64,000 nt of DNA, from positions 11,270,632-11,334,631 of the forward strand of contig NC_087377.1 of NCBI RefSeq assembly GCF_963675165.1, read 5' to 3'. Below the pieces are notes generated by a model that had not been told where the DNA came from, did not search any database, and saw only the letters and a list, made by a program, of their open reading frames with translations. Shown piece after piece: positions 24,133 to 37,408 of the stretch. Made by a program: the position numbers and the translations under genes. The stretch comes from Halichondria panicea (Eukaryota; Porifera; Demospongiae; Suberitida; Halichondriidae). Within the stretch, counting starts at the first letter, position 1. Each line of letters starts with the position of its first letter.

Positions 24133-25553
24133 ATGATAATACACTGGGAGCTACTGTTAGGCCTTTGCCTGACAATCAAAGGTGAGATTACTGAACCAGC
24201 AGATATATAGTTTAAAAGATAATCATCAATCAATTCACCATAGTGCACTGCACACTCGTCACGAACTATGAAGGAAGAGCTTGTCCTGCTGGAGTGAATA
24301 CTCTTACTTGTGAAGGTCGCACAGACGATGTTGTTTCATGGACTACTGCAGCTCCTACTGGAACAGAGCAAATACGAATGGATGCATTTCTACCCATTGG
24401 CATCCTAAATGAAACAGAAACAGTATCTGGCCTTCTTGGCAATATGTTCTTCTCTGGAGAAATTCTTGTCAATTTCATTCCAATTAATCAATCGAGCTTG
24501 TACGCCTTCAATACAACGTACTCCATCAATACAACACAGCCAGTTACACTGACATGTAGCAATTCAACAACTGACCTTGGAACAATAGAAATTGAGTTAG
24601 CGAGTAAGTCATTTCCTTATAATTTCAGTTGAGTATGTATCTCTATTTCAATATAGTGGCTCCTTCACCACCACAAATGTTTATACAACTTGGTGAACAA
24701 GGTTTGATCAACACTGTTGATGTCACCATTGGTTGGGACGCTCCTACTGAGACTGGTGGTAGAGATGACCTCACCTACACAGTGAACGTCTCACCTCCGG
24801 CCCAGCTCTCTGCTACTGTCCTCACATCCACCTCTGCCACTGTGACTGCTCAATACAATGTGGACTACACTGTCAGTGTTATGGCTACCAACTGTGCTGG
24901 AGAGAGTGTACCTAGAATGTACAGATTTAAAATTGGTAAGCTGCATAGTAAATGAAATTAGAGATTGGTTTATTTCAGAGTACTGGTATGTACAGATTCC
25001 TGTGCTATTCCAACCGCCCCTTCAAATGGTTCCATTGGACCAGTAACAAGCAGGACTATTGGATCTAGAATGACTTTCCAATGTGACTCAGGATTCATTC
25101 CCACTCAACAAATGATTGCCACATGCTTAGACACGCTGGTATGGAGTCCAGACCCTTCAACGTTTGCTTGTAGAGCACAAACTCTTGTTGCTGGTGAGTT
25201 ATAAGTGAATCAACATCTCGTTGATAACTCACATTTTCTGTATAGATGCATTTTCCATTTCGATGTTTACTGGATTAGACGTGACTCTGAGTGTGGTAGT
25301 GTCGTCGGCAATCGCAATTCTGATTGGACTAGCAATTGGAGTGTGCGGCACTTATCTACTCATGCGTAAAAGAATCGTCAGTCCAGACAATAAAGAAGTT
25401 CCTGTTACTCTTGTTACAATAGAAAGTCCATTACACGAAACCCCACCCACATTGCCTCCACCACGACAAGGGAGTCCGTTGTACGAGGAGGTTTACACAG
25501 AATCTGAATTGGAGGTCAATTACGCTTACATGAGGGCTTCTGAGTTTCAGTAA
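24133..25553 (+). CDS. Receptor E: signal peptide-Ig-FN3-CCP-TM-tyrosine tail
   Basis: Five exons: 24133-24181, 24244-24603, 24657-24935, 24996-25193, 25246-25553, all phase 1. The signal peptide is MIIHWELLLGLCLT. The Ig-like exon (ACPAGVNTLTC ... VTLTCSNS) is only distantly like those of A and B. The FN3 exon, by contrast, is about 97% identical in DNA to that of A over its core (GWDAPTETGG). A single CCP follows (PSNGSIGP, FQCDSGF, W-S-P-D-P). The last exon carries a TM helix (VVVSSAIAILIGLAIGV) and a proline-rich tail with LYEEV and NYAYM. It has one CCP fewer than A and B. Transcribed divergently from D with matched upstream arms. Function inferred as surface receptor. Confidence 0.85.
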
Positions 25554-26652
25554 ACAGTAATTATTGCATTGTGATGTTCATCTACATTCATGACCATTGC
25601 TTATGTACAGTAATCATTGTACATATCACCTCATTTCAAACTATAATAATAGCTATAATTATTGTATAGGGTCTGTAATCTCATGACTTTGTTGATATGA
25701 TTGTTGTCGTAACAAGCATGATAAAAATTCAACATGTTGTCAAACTTGAGCCCATTTGAATACCTTACCAGCCAACTAATTGACTTGATTTTTCCATTCT
25801 CAAGACATTATGAGCAATCACATGCATGAGCTAGGTCAGGTATACGACTTATTCAGTTGTCCGTTCAATGGACCAAATGAATAAAATTACATCAATATAT
25901 TTGGGCGTATGACATGGCAACTTATTACGAGCAGAGAGATCTAGACGGTTTACCTTTAGCACAATAACTGCCTTGCCATTGCAGTATAAGTCAGTAACCA
26001 TTATTGTGTAACACAGGCTATCTGGCCTGCTATTTAGTTAGATTCAACTAAATTACTTTCACAGTAAATATTGACATTAATTAACATGTGTGTTCTTATC
26101 ACCATGCATCATGTGTCAGTCACATAAATATGACACTTACATAATACATAAATTAAATAAATAAGATTACATAGAATAACATAACTAGAATAGGCTATCA
26201 TCGTCCTGGCAGGGTCGCCAAATGTAACACAGGCTATCTGGCCTGCTATTTAGTTAGATTCAACTAAATTACTTTCACAGTAAATATTGAGATTAAACGA
26301 GAATGTATAAGTCAGTAACCATTATTGTGTAACACAGGATATCTGGCCTGCTATTTAGTTAGATTCACTAGATTACTTTCACAGTATATATTGACATTAA
26401 TTAACATGTGTGTTCTTATCACCATCATGTGTCAGTCACATGACACTTACATAATACATGAATAAGATTACATAGAATAACGAATAGGCTATCATCAAAA
26501 TTATACATATCACCTCCTTTCAAACTATAGCTATTGAATAGGGTCTATAATTATAAAGTAATCTCATGACTTTGTTGATATAATGATTATAATAATCGTT
26601 GCTGTAACTGGCATAAAAATGTTGTCAAACTAGAGCCCATTTGAAGACCTTA
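25554..26652. repeat. E 3' flank with tandem ~100-320 bp duplications
   Basis: The string 'gtaacacaggctatctggcc' begins blocks at about 26008, 26225 and (as ...ggatatctggcc) 26329, each followed by 'tgctatttagttagattca'. The run around 25738-25860 (tgtcaaacttgagcccattt...) recurs near 26620 and 60671, marking segmental duplication of the E flank. No gene is supported. Confidence 0.75.
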
Positions 26653-27364
26653 CAGTGCTTGCAGCCTAGAGAGTAAAAAACGCGCTTGTATAAGCCTATA
26701 GAGAGTAAAAAACGCAAATTTGCTGGTATTGGTACATAAATGTGAATATCTTGTGATGGGTAAGAACTTTTGCTGATACCATTTACTTGTGTAGATAAAA
26801 GAATACTCTAAAATATACCCAAAATTGTTTCCAAAGGTGGTGGGTATGTGTTGGTTTATAAGAGCAAAAATGTTCTATGGTGGACAATCGCTTAGCGATG
26901 GAAAAGACCAATCGTTGTCGGCTAAGGTAAGAAACTCTGGCACAACATTCCTGAATAGTTTATCGAACATAATTATATGCATGATTTCGTAAAGTTTATA
27001 TATGTACACAAACTCAATTATCGAGTTTTTTGGGTGCCTTTTCGCTTAGCGATAGAACTCAAGCAAATTTGTCAGCTAATTGTTTTTTGTTTTTGCACAT
27101 TAATTGTTTTGATACAAAAAATTTGTCCAGAAATACTGATGTTGCACACAATCATTTCTTTACGATCACCCCCATTTTCATCTAAAATGATTTTCCACTA
27201 CAACAACTTTTGGGGAAATATTTTCAAATAATTGTTAATATTCATTCACCTATAAAATGGTATCAGCACAATTTCTTAGAAATGTTCCCATCTTGAGATA
27301 CATTTAAGTACAACTACTCACCTATAGCTATTGTGGTATTTTACTCTCTACGCTGTAAGCACTG
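26653..27364. mobile_element. 712-bp element, 26-bp TIRs, TA target site
   Basis: Left cagtgcttgcagcctagaga and right (reverse complement) cagtgcttacagcgtagaga match over 26 bp with two differences. TA flanks each end. It interrupts the duplicated E-flank/G-like sequence that resumes at 27365. Short frames inside show no transposase motif. Confidence 0.75.
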
Positions 27365-27640
27365 TATCTGTATGATTCAATAGTGAAAGGCTGAGCATGT
27401 ATCATGATTAAGGCTTCTCCAGGACTTGTGCTGCCTGAGCCAGTAGATATAGAACCACTGCATGTACTGGCCCGGGTTGTATACTGGAGGGTACGACTGT
27501 CAGCTATAAGTGCACTGTTGATGATGATGGACATTGGTAGTTGTTCAACTGTCCCAACAGCTCATCTAGGACCATTCTATTCTACTACTGTTCTCACATC
27601 CACCTCTGAAATCGCTAAATTTTGAGCTGGTTAACCTGAT
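27365..27640 (+). pseudogene. Relic of receptor G Ig exon plus FN3 scrap
   Basis: Bases 27410-27515 match the Ig exon of G (caggacttgtgctgcc ... cgactgtcagctat) with many indels. Near 27585 a short piece of the shared FN3 exon (ctgttctcacatccacctct) remains. No continuous frame exists. It lies downstream of receptor E, supporting an ancestral E-G neighbour pair. Confidence 0.75.
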
Positions 27641-27891
27641 TTTAGGTGTTATTACTCTTTAACTGATTAAAATATAGGCACTCTAACGTGTTGGAGTGCC
27701 TATAAATAATTGCTGTCACATGATAATTAATGAATGCATGCATGCAGCTTGACTTATACATCATGTGACTGTGCATGTGAGAAATGAACATTACTAGATT
27801 ATAGTTCTTCTTTTGAGTTGTGCTTAGTCCATATAACTATATACACTTGCAACCAAAATTGATAATCAAGCTTTCTGAGGACATCAGCACC

Positions 27892-30800
27892 ATGCAGAAA
27901 ACAATGTATGACAGTGGATACCAAGGGGACCGACACACACTACCTCGTCCTGGGATGGTGACAAGTCTACACGATACCTCATCACCAACGTCTCTAGTGG
28001 TGAGTGCATGCATGGTTAGTGATAATAAATGCAAACTGTATAGTGATATGAATTCTCGCGCAGAATAAACATTTTAAGCTCTGTATGCAGGGGCGGATCC
28101 AGGGGTGATTTTGAGGGGCTGAAGCCCCCCCCTTTTGAAAAAACTACCATGTGTTGTAGTCTGACTCTACAACAATTTTGCCACCAATTATGCATCTGTA
28201 GACTCACTTGAAATCACTTGAGAGATGCTAGACAACAGCTACTAGGAGTATAAAGGATCTAGGGTAGCTAGCTGGACGTACCTAGCTAGCTAGCTAGCTG
28301 TACGTACGTACGTACATCTGATCAGTACAGTATCACCGTAGTATTAAAAGTAAGTGCAGAGGTCAACGTATTCTACTCATTAATATGAAAGTTCAAAGGT
28401 CAAATCTTGCAAAAAAAAATTGCCTCCGGCGAGGCTGCCCTGGGCGGCTCTGCCGCCCTCGTACGGGGCTTCGCCCCTTTCTAGCTAGCCCCCCCCTTTT
28501 GTTTTTCCTGGATCCGCCCCTGGTATGATTAGCTATATATATAGCTCTAATCCTAGGCTATCCTGCCTGCATGCATGCACTCAGAATATGCATGGTACAT
28601 CTAAATAATTATACTGAAAACCGTCATTTATTATATAAAACTATAATTTGATATAATACGAAACAAGACTGCATTTAGCTTGAAGGGGCATATACCGATA
28701 TACTTGATTAACACCCAAATTGATTATTTGCATGCGTTTAGCTATATGCATATCTGGGACTTTAATTTGCACAAAGGAGCTCAGAATGCGAACGCTACAG
28801 AAGAATGGCTGTGACCACATACCGAGGACTATATATATCAGGACATGGAGGACATCATTTGTCCTTTCACACTATCTCACACCTATATTATGCTGCAGGA
28901 TTTACATTGAACTGAATTGACATAGGGGCATACTTTCTAAAAATGTATCTTCTGAATAATTGTAACCAACCATCTTATTCTGCATCTAGTTAGCCTACAA
29001 TGTCATGCTCGTATAAGGTACGTCTAACTAACATAAAAGCTGTCTCTGCCGTTTTGAAAATAAAGCATTGGTGATTTTTACTGTACTTTTAAGAAGCTAT
29101 ATACCACTTCCTGAAAATATTTTCTAATTATAGAGTGTAAGCCTAAATAATATTGAACCGGTACATACGTGTACAGCAAATCTAGTAAGTTTTTTGAATC
29201 AGGGTTTACCTGCCAAATGATTTTGTATGAAGTGACTTGTGTACATGGGACGTATATGTGTATACATTTAACTTGTACACATTAACACTTATAATTACTT
29301 CAAAGGGCACGTTATTCACACCTCTATAGCCTATAATTATTTAGTCTTGATATGATTATGATGAATCTGAAATAAGTGCTACCTACTCTGCAATGAAACT
29401 TGGTACTCGTATAATGAAAATGTACTCGGGTCAAATGCACACAATTCAGGCATGTGTGTGTATTATTGCTTACGTATATATTATTGTATTCAGTGCATAT
29501 ACAGCTAGTATTATAAATCAGAGATGTGGTCTGCCTTTGTATATGGACACAATGTTGTGTAGTATTATAGTTGATGTGGCCATTATTATCAATGATAAAT
29601 CATGCCATAACAATACTATATACAGCAACTGGCATCTGCAGACAGAGTGGAAGCTGGAAATGCCAATCCATTGTCTGGTGGAGTACTACGCTGCCCAAAA
29701 CCTAGAGCTACACAAGATAAGAGGAGTGAACAAGAACATTCTGTATTCAATGTAGGTGTATTTATAAAAGGTGATTATTACTTATATTAATGTAGAATGA
29801 ACTTGTGCAAAAATTGAAGCGAAGAAATACAATTAATGGTGAAGAGAGTGGCGTTCAACTTAAAAGGATGCCTGATAAAGTGAGTGCTATGGTGATCATA
29901 TACATGTGTTTCACGACTAATTAGATATACTACCCTAGCTAAGAGGAGGATATGCACTCATTATATATCCTCTGCTACCGTGGTTACTCCGAGGTGTAGC
30001 CAAGGGGTATGTAACTATGGTAGCATTGGATTTTGCAGCTGTCAAAGAGCATATCAAAACATTTGTCAAATGTATGTAAAAAACATGTAAAGTTGTCATC
30101 AAACATTTAATCTATAAGTATACAAATGCACTAAAAAGAAGGAATTTTACCTTAAAAAGATTTTAGTATGCTCTCTATTCTATAATCTAGCTATTACTCT
30201 TTCCAATGATACCTCACATGCAGTTTATACATGAGCTGGATATAGTGTTCTTCAGTTGAAATATACTATGAACAGTGATGACAGTTTTACATTGAATTGC
30301 AGTGACTGGAAAGGGAGGGACTGTCCCATACTTTACATAATAAAGTTTTGTGGGAAGGGTGTTCGGGCTGCCTAGCCACCAGTAATTCCTAAGGATTCAT
30401 ATGAATGTGGGTTGGCTAGTTTCCTGTAAGTGTTAATGCTTGTACTTTTGCCATAAGCTAGTGCATGTAAGTAGAGCTAGCTAAAGTTTTTTGTGCCAGC
30501 TAGACTACTGTATACCTACTGAGGATGACAGATCAGCTCAAGTAACAGCCAGCATAGACTACTGTAAGATAGAGCCGATGTCAAGTTGCCAAGACAAGCA
30601 AAAGCCAAGCCCAGGAACTGAAGAAAACCCCTGAGAAACCCTATCCTGGTGGGATTTACCGACACTAATGATCAATTAAGAGATAGTTAAAGTATATATC
30701 GGATATGATGAAGAGTAGAGTAATTATGAATGGTAGACTTAGTGGATTGGATGAAAATCCGAACAGTGACACTTGACACCTGATTACAGACTTAGTTTAT

Positions 30801-33800
30801 TCTCTTTTTCATTTTATTTTGAGTTAGGAACCAAGGTTAACGTATATCTGGTCTGCAAAAGAAAGGTACAGGTGCTAACTTGAATCTAGGCTACCTTGTT
30901 TGCTAATTACATGCACTGCACTTACTGCATGACAGGAAATGACAAATATGACTAGCTATGACGCGAAAACGTCACAAATATTTGAGTGGGTGGTAAAAAT
31001 TTTAATTTGACATTTCACATTGCTATGGCTAGTTGAGCAACACATCGACTCCTACAGATACTCAAGAGCCTCCTTGGTCCAATTAATCGTTGGCCATTAG
31101 ACGTCCCTTATATACGGGGTTGTAAGCTCTTCTTGAGGATAAAATGTATCTAAACCACGCCCATGGATTCATGGCCATCTTGTTGGAGAGAGCAGCTATC
31201 GTGTTTCTGCGTCGCTTTTGAGTCTTAGTACCGTCAAGCATGGCTCCCGTTTTCTTAAACAAAATTAATGAAACTGAAACTTAAAAAACACCTTGAAAAC
31301 TGTGCATACCTGAGGCTGCATATATGTTATTTTTCTATGTATATATCATACAGCTGTTAACCAAGAGATCAATTAGTGGTGACGTATATAAATGTGGTAA
31401 GTCGATCCATGCACATTTAATTTAATACTTGTTGTACAGGTACAGGAAAACACTAATACAGTCACTGCATCGCAAGTAATGGCTGCTGACAATATTACAA
31501 CACGCCAGCCAACAGGTGCAAATCCTAATCGTTCAAGAACTACACGCCGACCGGCACCCCCTATTCTTCCCAAACCAAGGAAAAGAAACAATAGTGACCA
31601 CATACCAGTACAAGAACTACACGATGCTCATCAGGGGCTGGAGGAGTTGTCTCTTACTCATACAGAACATCGTCACAGGGAGGGACAGATGACTATTCAG
31701 GTATACTGCAGAAATGATATGTACATAGGTTATTTTATGCACGAGGGATGTACAGCTAATACAATTCAAGCTATCCTGAGGGGCGTAGCAAAGCCCATCG
31801 GTTTGTATTAGCAGTACAGCACGAAGGCGTGGCATAATAACCTACTTATTGCTGATTTTGTAATAATTTCAAACATCAGAATCTAAGGATAAACCAATCA
31901 GATTGCAGGATTCTGAATCTAACTCAAACTTGAGGGGTTCAGTCTTGAATGATTGACCTCTCCTTTGACCTCTGATCCCACCAGAGTGACACCCGACTGC
32001 ATTGGGATTCGCTATGCATCAATGCACTCCAGTTTTTTATTCCTTTACTGATCGAATTTTACAAAGAGCTAGGGAGCGTGCTAGGATTCTGTATAGTAGA
32101 TTGGATAGTAGTGCGATTATCCTTTGAAGTTTTGCTGAGCTGTTCGATTATGACACTAAGGTTTAAAACCAGCTATAATACAGCATGTAGGACGAGTAGT
32201 CCATTGGTAGACCTTCTGGACTATCTTGGTAGTCATAGAATATTTTCAAAGACGAAGCAGTAAGCCATTTGTGTACACCACTGCACAAGTCTGACATGAA
32301 GATGCGCTACAATGCTTGCTAAGCAGTTAGTTGACCAGAGTGCAGCTTTTATAAAGGCCACAAATACTTCTATCGAGGCAGCAGCAAGGCATAAATCACC
32401 TGGTCACAACAATTGACCCACGTCCATCTCTAACCACTTCATTGGGGGCAGCGATAAAATCAAGCTAATTTGGTGGGTTGGGCTGACTTTTTGAACCACA
32501 AATGCAAACTAAAGCGACGGAACTTTCTAAGTTTGCAATCAACTGAGAAAAGCTAATAATTATATAGGGTGGTGCTTCAAGTTGAAGTGGTCCTGCATTT
32601 GGGCTATGTTGACCACAACCACCTGGGGTGATATTGATGTCACCCAGGCATCATTATATAGCTATACATAAATATACCCTGTAGCAGTAGTACAATCCTC
32701 CCCAATCTTATTCCGTACTGGCTTGATCCCCAAATGAATACACCCATACAGGCTGCTGGCAGTGAAACACCAACTGATGCAATTCCTAAAACGTCAGCTG
32801 TACATAGACCACCCATCACCCCCCCTCCCAAGAAGAGAAATTCAGTGAAAATTAAAGACCAAACAGCAAAAGATGCTCAGGTGTCCCTTACTGACACAGA
32901 ACATCTTCTTCACGATGAAGGACAAATGACCATTCAGGTAATAGCAGAAATGATAAGTGGCTAATGTCCCAACACGCATAATAATGCAGGATGTTTGCAG
33001 TCCTAAAATGGAGACGCCACAACTGCAGCAAAGTACTGTTTGTTCAGCTATATACAAACCAGCCATCAGACCCAGACCAAGAAGGTCCATCAGTTGTGAC
33101 AGTGAGTCTGACAAGAAAGGGGAGAACAACAAGGAGCGTTCTAAATCATTGCTGCTCTGTGTAAGATAATTATTATAATTATATACTGTAACATGCAGTG
33201 ATTCGTGTGAATACGGCTCCTCATACAGTTATACATGCTCACATGTACCATGAATTGTATGTATGCACATGCATGTATATATAGGGTAATAAAGAGGTGG
33301 AGCGTCAACCATCGTATGGGCCGGAGTATTCCGAAATACAATCAACAACACAGCCGTATGCGAATATTTTCTCACTTCAGAAAATTGTAACCATGACCAC
33401 CCAGGCTGAACAAGCTAATTTATGTCATAACTCAACATTTCCACAAGAAAGTTTGTACAAAGCTACCAGGCAAGCGATCACTGATGCTGGAAATGACGAG
33501 TCTACTACAACAGGAAGACAAGCAAACCAGGTGATGCATGTAGCTGTTGAGCAATAGCAGTTCAGTATATACAAAAGAAATTTCTTATGAAGAGAGAGAA
33601 GTCCTTAATGTATTTCACATGACTTGAAAGTTGTAACTACGAAGCACTTCAGATGCTCTGCAGAAAATTAAAGTATAATGTTTTTTAACAGACCTAGCTT
33701 GCATGGTGTACGTAAAACAATTAATTATCAATACCATTTTTAGGCCAGTAGTGAACTACAATTTGTCGGTCATAAACAAGACTTCAGTGAAGCTACCAAA

Positions 33801-36345
33801 CAACCGATCAACGCTAAAAAGGACCGGTCCACTGCAGCAGGGACCCGAGCAAACCAGTTTGATGTAACTGTCAAACAACTTGCACCACTTCAGAAAGAGA
33901 GAGAGAGAGAAGCTGCACATCAACAGGAACTGGAAGAAATGAAACAACTGTACATGGTGAGTGGTTTTGTGTAGTCGAATTAGTACTGCAGTTGTGAATC
34001 GATATAATTATGTATAATTATGTTGTTAGGGTTGTTGGCGTATATAATATGTAATTGTATTATTGTACTATACCTTGAATAATTAATTTTTAACGACTTA
34101 TAATTATATGTATAAAAAGAACAAGAGAATAATCCTTGAAGACAAGTACAAAGGGATGATTGATGAGTTTAAGGAATGGCATGAAGAGAGAATGAGTGAT
34201 TTGAAGAAAACTCACCAGGTATATATATAGGTGCATGCGAGGCTCTGCGTTATTGTATGATGATATACGCATGATTTTACTGAACCTGAGTGCAGATTTT
34301 TTATTTTGTTTATTTTTTTATTGTTAGAATGAGCACAATGAACTAAGGAGACAATTGACTGACGAGTTTCATACTACATTAGCTGTCCAATCAGCTGAAC
34401 TAGATGCAACTCACGCCGAAAATGCACGTCTACTTACAACAGCTGATCAGACCCTGTTGGATCATCAGAAACAATTAGTAGAGTTACAGCAAGAGTTGGC
34501 TCCCAAAGTCAAACAGTATGAAGCTGACATACAACAGTTGATCACAGATAATGAGGTAAAGAGCATGAAGAAAAAATTGAATTACAGAGTATTGTTGCTT
34601 AAAGTTAACTTGTTGTGGCAATAATAATAATTTCACACGATGAGCATCACAACATAAGTTCAGCCTGGTGTATCATGCATATTCAAATTTGCAGGCTAAC
34701 CTTCAACGTCAGAAAGATGAAACAAAAGCGGCCACAGCGTGTCTGCTTACAGCACTTGATCAGGCTAAGATGATGGATCACCGGAAACAGCTATTAGAGC
34801 TGCAGCAGGAAAAAGAGGAAAAAGAAGAGTTGGCTCACAAAATCAAGCAGTATGAAGCTTACATACAACAGCTGTTGGCAGATAACGAGGTAAATAGCAG
34901 GAAGGAAAAATTTATTATTATTATAGAGTATAATTATTGTGAGGGTTTAAAGTTGTTTAAACGTTGTCAATATAAATTCCAATGCTTCAGCCAACTATAA
35001 CTACATGCAGTATAGCGGGTATAGTTCATTTCATAAATTTTCGCTGAATGACTGTTAGAAAGGTTGCCCGAATCTGAGGTTTTTTATAGCAGCCATTTTG
35101 CAGCATGCATGCATGCCAATATTAAATTCGTGGGTATAACAATGTTTGTGGTACATGATGAATCAGCGAAAACCGTGAACATGCGTTTTTACACCCTCAA
35201 AATATACCCGCTATAATTATGGTATTCCGTTTTTCAGCCTGATATGTATCATTTCAATATTTTCAGGATAACCTTCAACGACAGAAAGATGAAAACCAAT
35301 GGGCAATTCAACAATTAGAGGTAAGAAAAATATCCCGTGTGCATTGCTGCTATTCATGGTCAATCAATTACTTTCTTCAGGCTAGCCTTGAAAATTATCA
35401 AAATGAAAACCACAAGCTTTCTGCTATTAATCAAGAGCTAGAGGTAAGAAGAGTCTTAATTCGGCTATAATTATTCTGCTCTTAAACAGGTTAGCCTTCA
35501 GCAATGTCGTGAACACACCCAACAGTTGGAGGTAAGTTCAAACAAACATATGAAAAATGTTAAATTTCGTCACCATGCTACCTATATAGGATAAGTTGCA
35601 CAACCAGGATGAATTGTCTCCCTACGTCCTTCCTCAAAGTCCAGACCTTAGAGAATGTGAGGGGGTGGGGTCATACGGATCTGTTCATCGTATCCAACTG
35701 AATGGGATTAGCTGCATTGCCAAACGTATTCACGACATTTTGCTTGGTCAAGGGAGAGAAGAAGGAGTAAATTTAGAAGACAAACGAGCAGCTTATATCA
35801 AGTTTTATTGCGAGTGTGTGTTACTGAGTCGATTGCGCCACCCCAACATTGTCCAGTTCATGGGTGTGTACTACGGGCCACAGAGAGATTACGGGAGAGA
35901 GCTCACATTAGTAATGGAGCGCCTGTACATGAATCTCGAGGGCTGCCTAAAGCAATATCGAAACATTGCAATGTGGTTAAAAGTATCTATTCTTCTAGAC
36001 ATTACCCAAGGCTTACTCCATCTTCATTCTCAGGGTATTGTTCACCGTGATCTGACAGCTCCCAACATTCTCCTCACAACGAGCTTTCACGCTAAGATTG
36101 CTGACCTTGGCGTCTCAAAAATCATTAATGTCCACCCTCTGGCTGCCTCCAAACAGTCGATGATTCCCGGTACTCTTGGGTATATGCCTCCTGAGGCACT
36201 GGCTGAAATCCCCGTGTATGGCTATGCTTTGGACATCTTCTCTTTTGGTGTGCTAACCTTGTTTGTCCTTCTTCAAGTGTATCCTCAGTACTATGACAAT
36301 CTTGTAACCCCCGAAGGATTGACTCTCAAAGAATCTCATATTTAA
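27892..36345 (+). CDS. Gene F: proline-rich/coiled-coil protein with C-terminal kinase
   Basis: Exons with clear sites: 29796-29879, 31440-31700, about 32697-32937, 32990-33160, 33285-33530, 33744-33956, 34120-34218, 34328-34555, 34695-34889, 35267-35320, 35381-35443, 35490-35531 and 35590-36345. Except for the uncertain 32.7-kb exon, each is a multiple of three and phase 0. A first exon at 27892-27999 (MQKTMYDSGYQ) and another near 29642-29751 are less certain. Two exons share a basic proline-rich block (R-P-x-P-P-x-x-P-x-P-R-K-R-N) and end EGQMTIQ. Later exons are coiled coil (LQRQKDE, ELQQE). The kinase has GVGSYGSVHRI, AKRIHD, HRDLTAPNILL, DLG (DFG variant) and MPPEAL, so it looks catalytically competent and TKL-like. 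A TAA at 36343 cuts the C-lobe, yet the frame stays open to 36528 with RQCLQDVPARRPT, so it may be a nonsense allele or an error. Likely cytoplasmic. Confidence 0.65.
28088..28522. mobile_element. hAT-like MITE, GTATG target duplication
   Basis: Perfect 16-bp ends caggggcggatccagg ... cctggatccgcccctg with GTATG on both sides (28083-28087, 28523-28527). The 435-bp body has C-rich and G-rich subterminal tracts and no transposase. It sits in the first intron of gene F. Confidence 0.88.
29880..31439. other. Intron of gene F, no further feature seen
   Basis: About 1.56 kb of AT-rich sequence between two F exons. I see no open frame with domain support, no clear TIR pair and no RNA gene. It could contain an unseen small phase-0 exon, since the linker exons of this gene are short. 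Confidence 0.45.
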
Positions 36346-36914
36346 AAACGTTCAAAATGGATCGGCATGTTGTCATTCGATAATCCGTTTCTTCCACTAA
36401 TCCGTCAATGTCTTCAAGATGTGCCTGCACGAAGACCAACCACTATTAATCTTAATTCCGAACTGATTCGAATTGCTGAGACGTACCCTAAGCCTTACCA
36501 AGATATTATCGATATGCTATCACATTAATGGTAAGACAAAATAATGTAATTATACATTATACAGATCAATGATTTATGCTCTGTATACATATGCATGTGT
36601 TATGCAGGCCCAACCACAGCATGGTTTTTCCGACTACTCTTCATAGCTCTCTCTCTCTCTGTCTGTTATGCAGGGCACACTCAGACAGTAAATATTACTT
36701 ATAGATAATTAGTCCTGCATCTGATGATTATGGCCAAAATCTGACGATGATGTATTCCTTTAGTTCACCAGTATTTTTTTGGAGTGAATTATTTTGTGTT
36801 TACAATGGTAAATGCATGGTTTTGGTTTATCTACAATGAAACTTAGTTCCACATAATGATCATTAATTGAGAAAATGGGGGCTTGTCTAGTACTGCTTAG
36901 CCTATCATAATTTA

Positions 36915-37065
36915 ATATGTGCTGGAAATAGCGAACCTAGAATGTACAGATTTAGAGTTGGTAAACTGGTTCTGAAATTAGACTGAGATTGCTCATTTCA
37001 AATTAAACCATGTGCAGATTCCTGTGCTATTTTAACCGCTCCTTCGAGTGGTTCCATTTAATAAT
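36915..37065 (+). pseudogene. Relic of receptor E (FN3 end and CCP start)
   Basis: Matches E at 24895-25030: 'cctagaatgtacagattta' then a gtaaa donor, then 'gattcctgtgctatt' beginning the CCP exon. It breaks off at 'ggttccattta'. It lies 350 bp upstream of intact receptor G, the same E-then-G order as at 24-27 kb. Confidence 0.8.
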
Positions 37066-37408
37066 TGCTGTCCAATTATACTCTCATTCGCAGAAATAGC
37101 AGAAATTAATACTCGCGAAAATAATTATGTCACCTTAAAATACATACCTATGTATGACAGCAGCAACTTATTACGAGCAGATAGATCTATAAATTAATTT
37201 TAGACTGTTTACTGTATGTATACCAGGAGCACCTGTTTTTCAGGTCCGACAACTGCATGTGCGCCTAAACATTAAGTTACGGTGCACGATTGTAGAGTTG
37301 ACTAAAAGTGCATGCATGTGATCATGAATGGGTCATCAAAATAATATTTATAATATGTCAATGATCTTTTCCACCTCAATTCCCTTTATACAAGTATAAA
37401 TTAACAAA

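Noticed and set aside
35596..36345. Kinase of gene F as a stand-alone gene from the ATG at 35596
   Set aside because: The frame extends upstream to a tatag acceptor at 35589, and the preceding phase-0 coiled-coil exons join it cleanly. The ATG is better read as internal.
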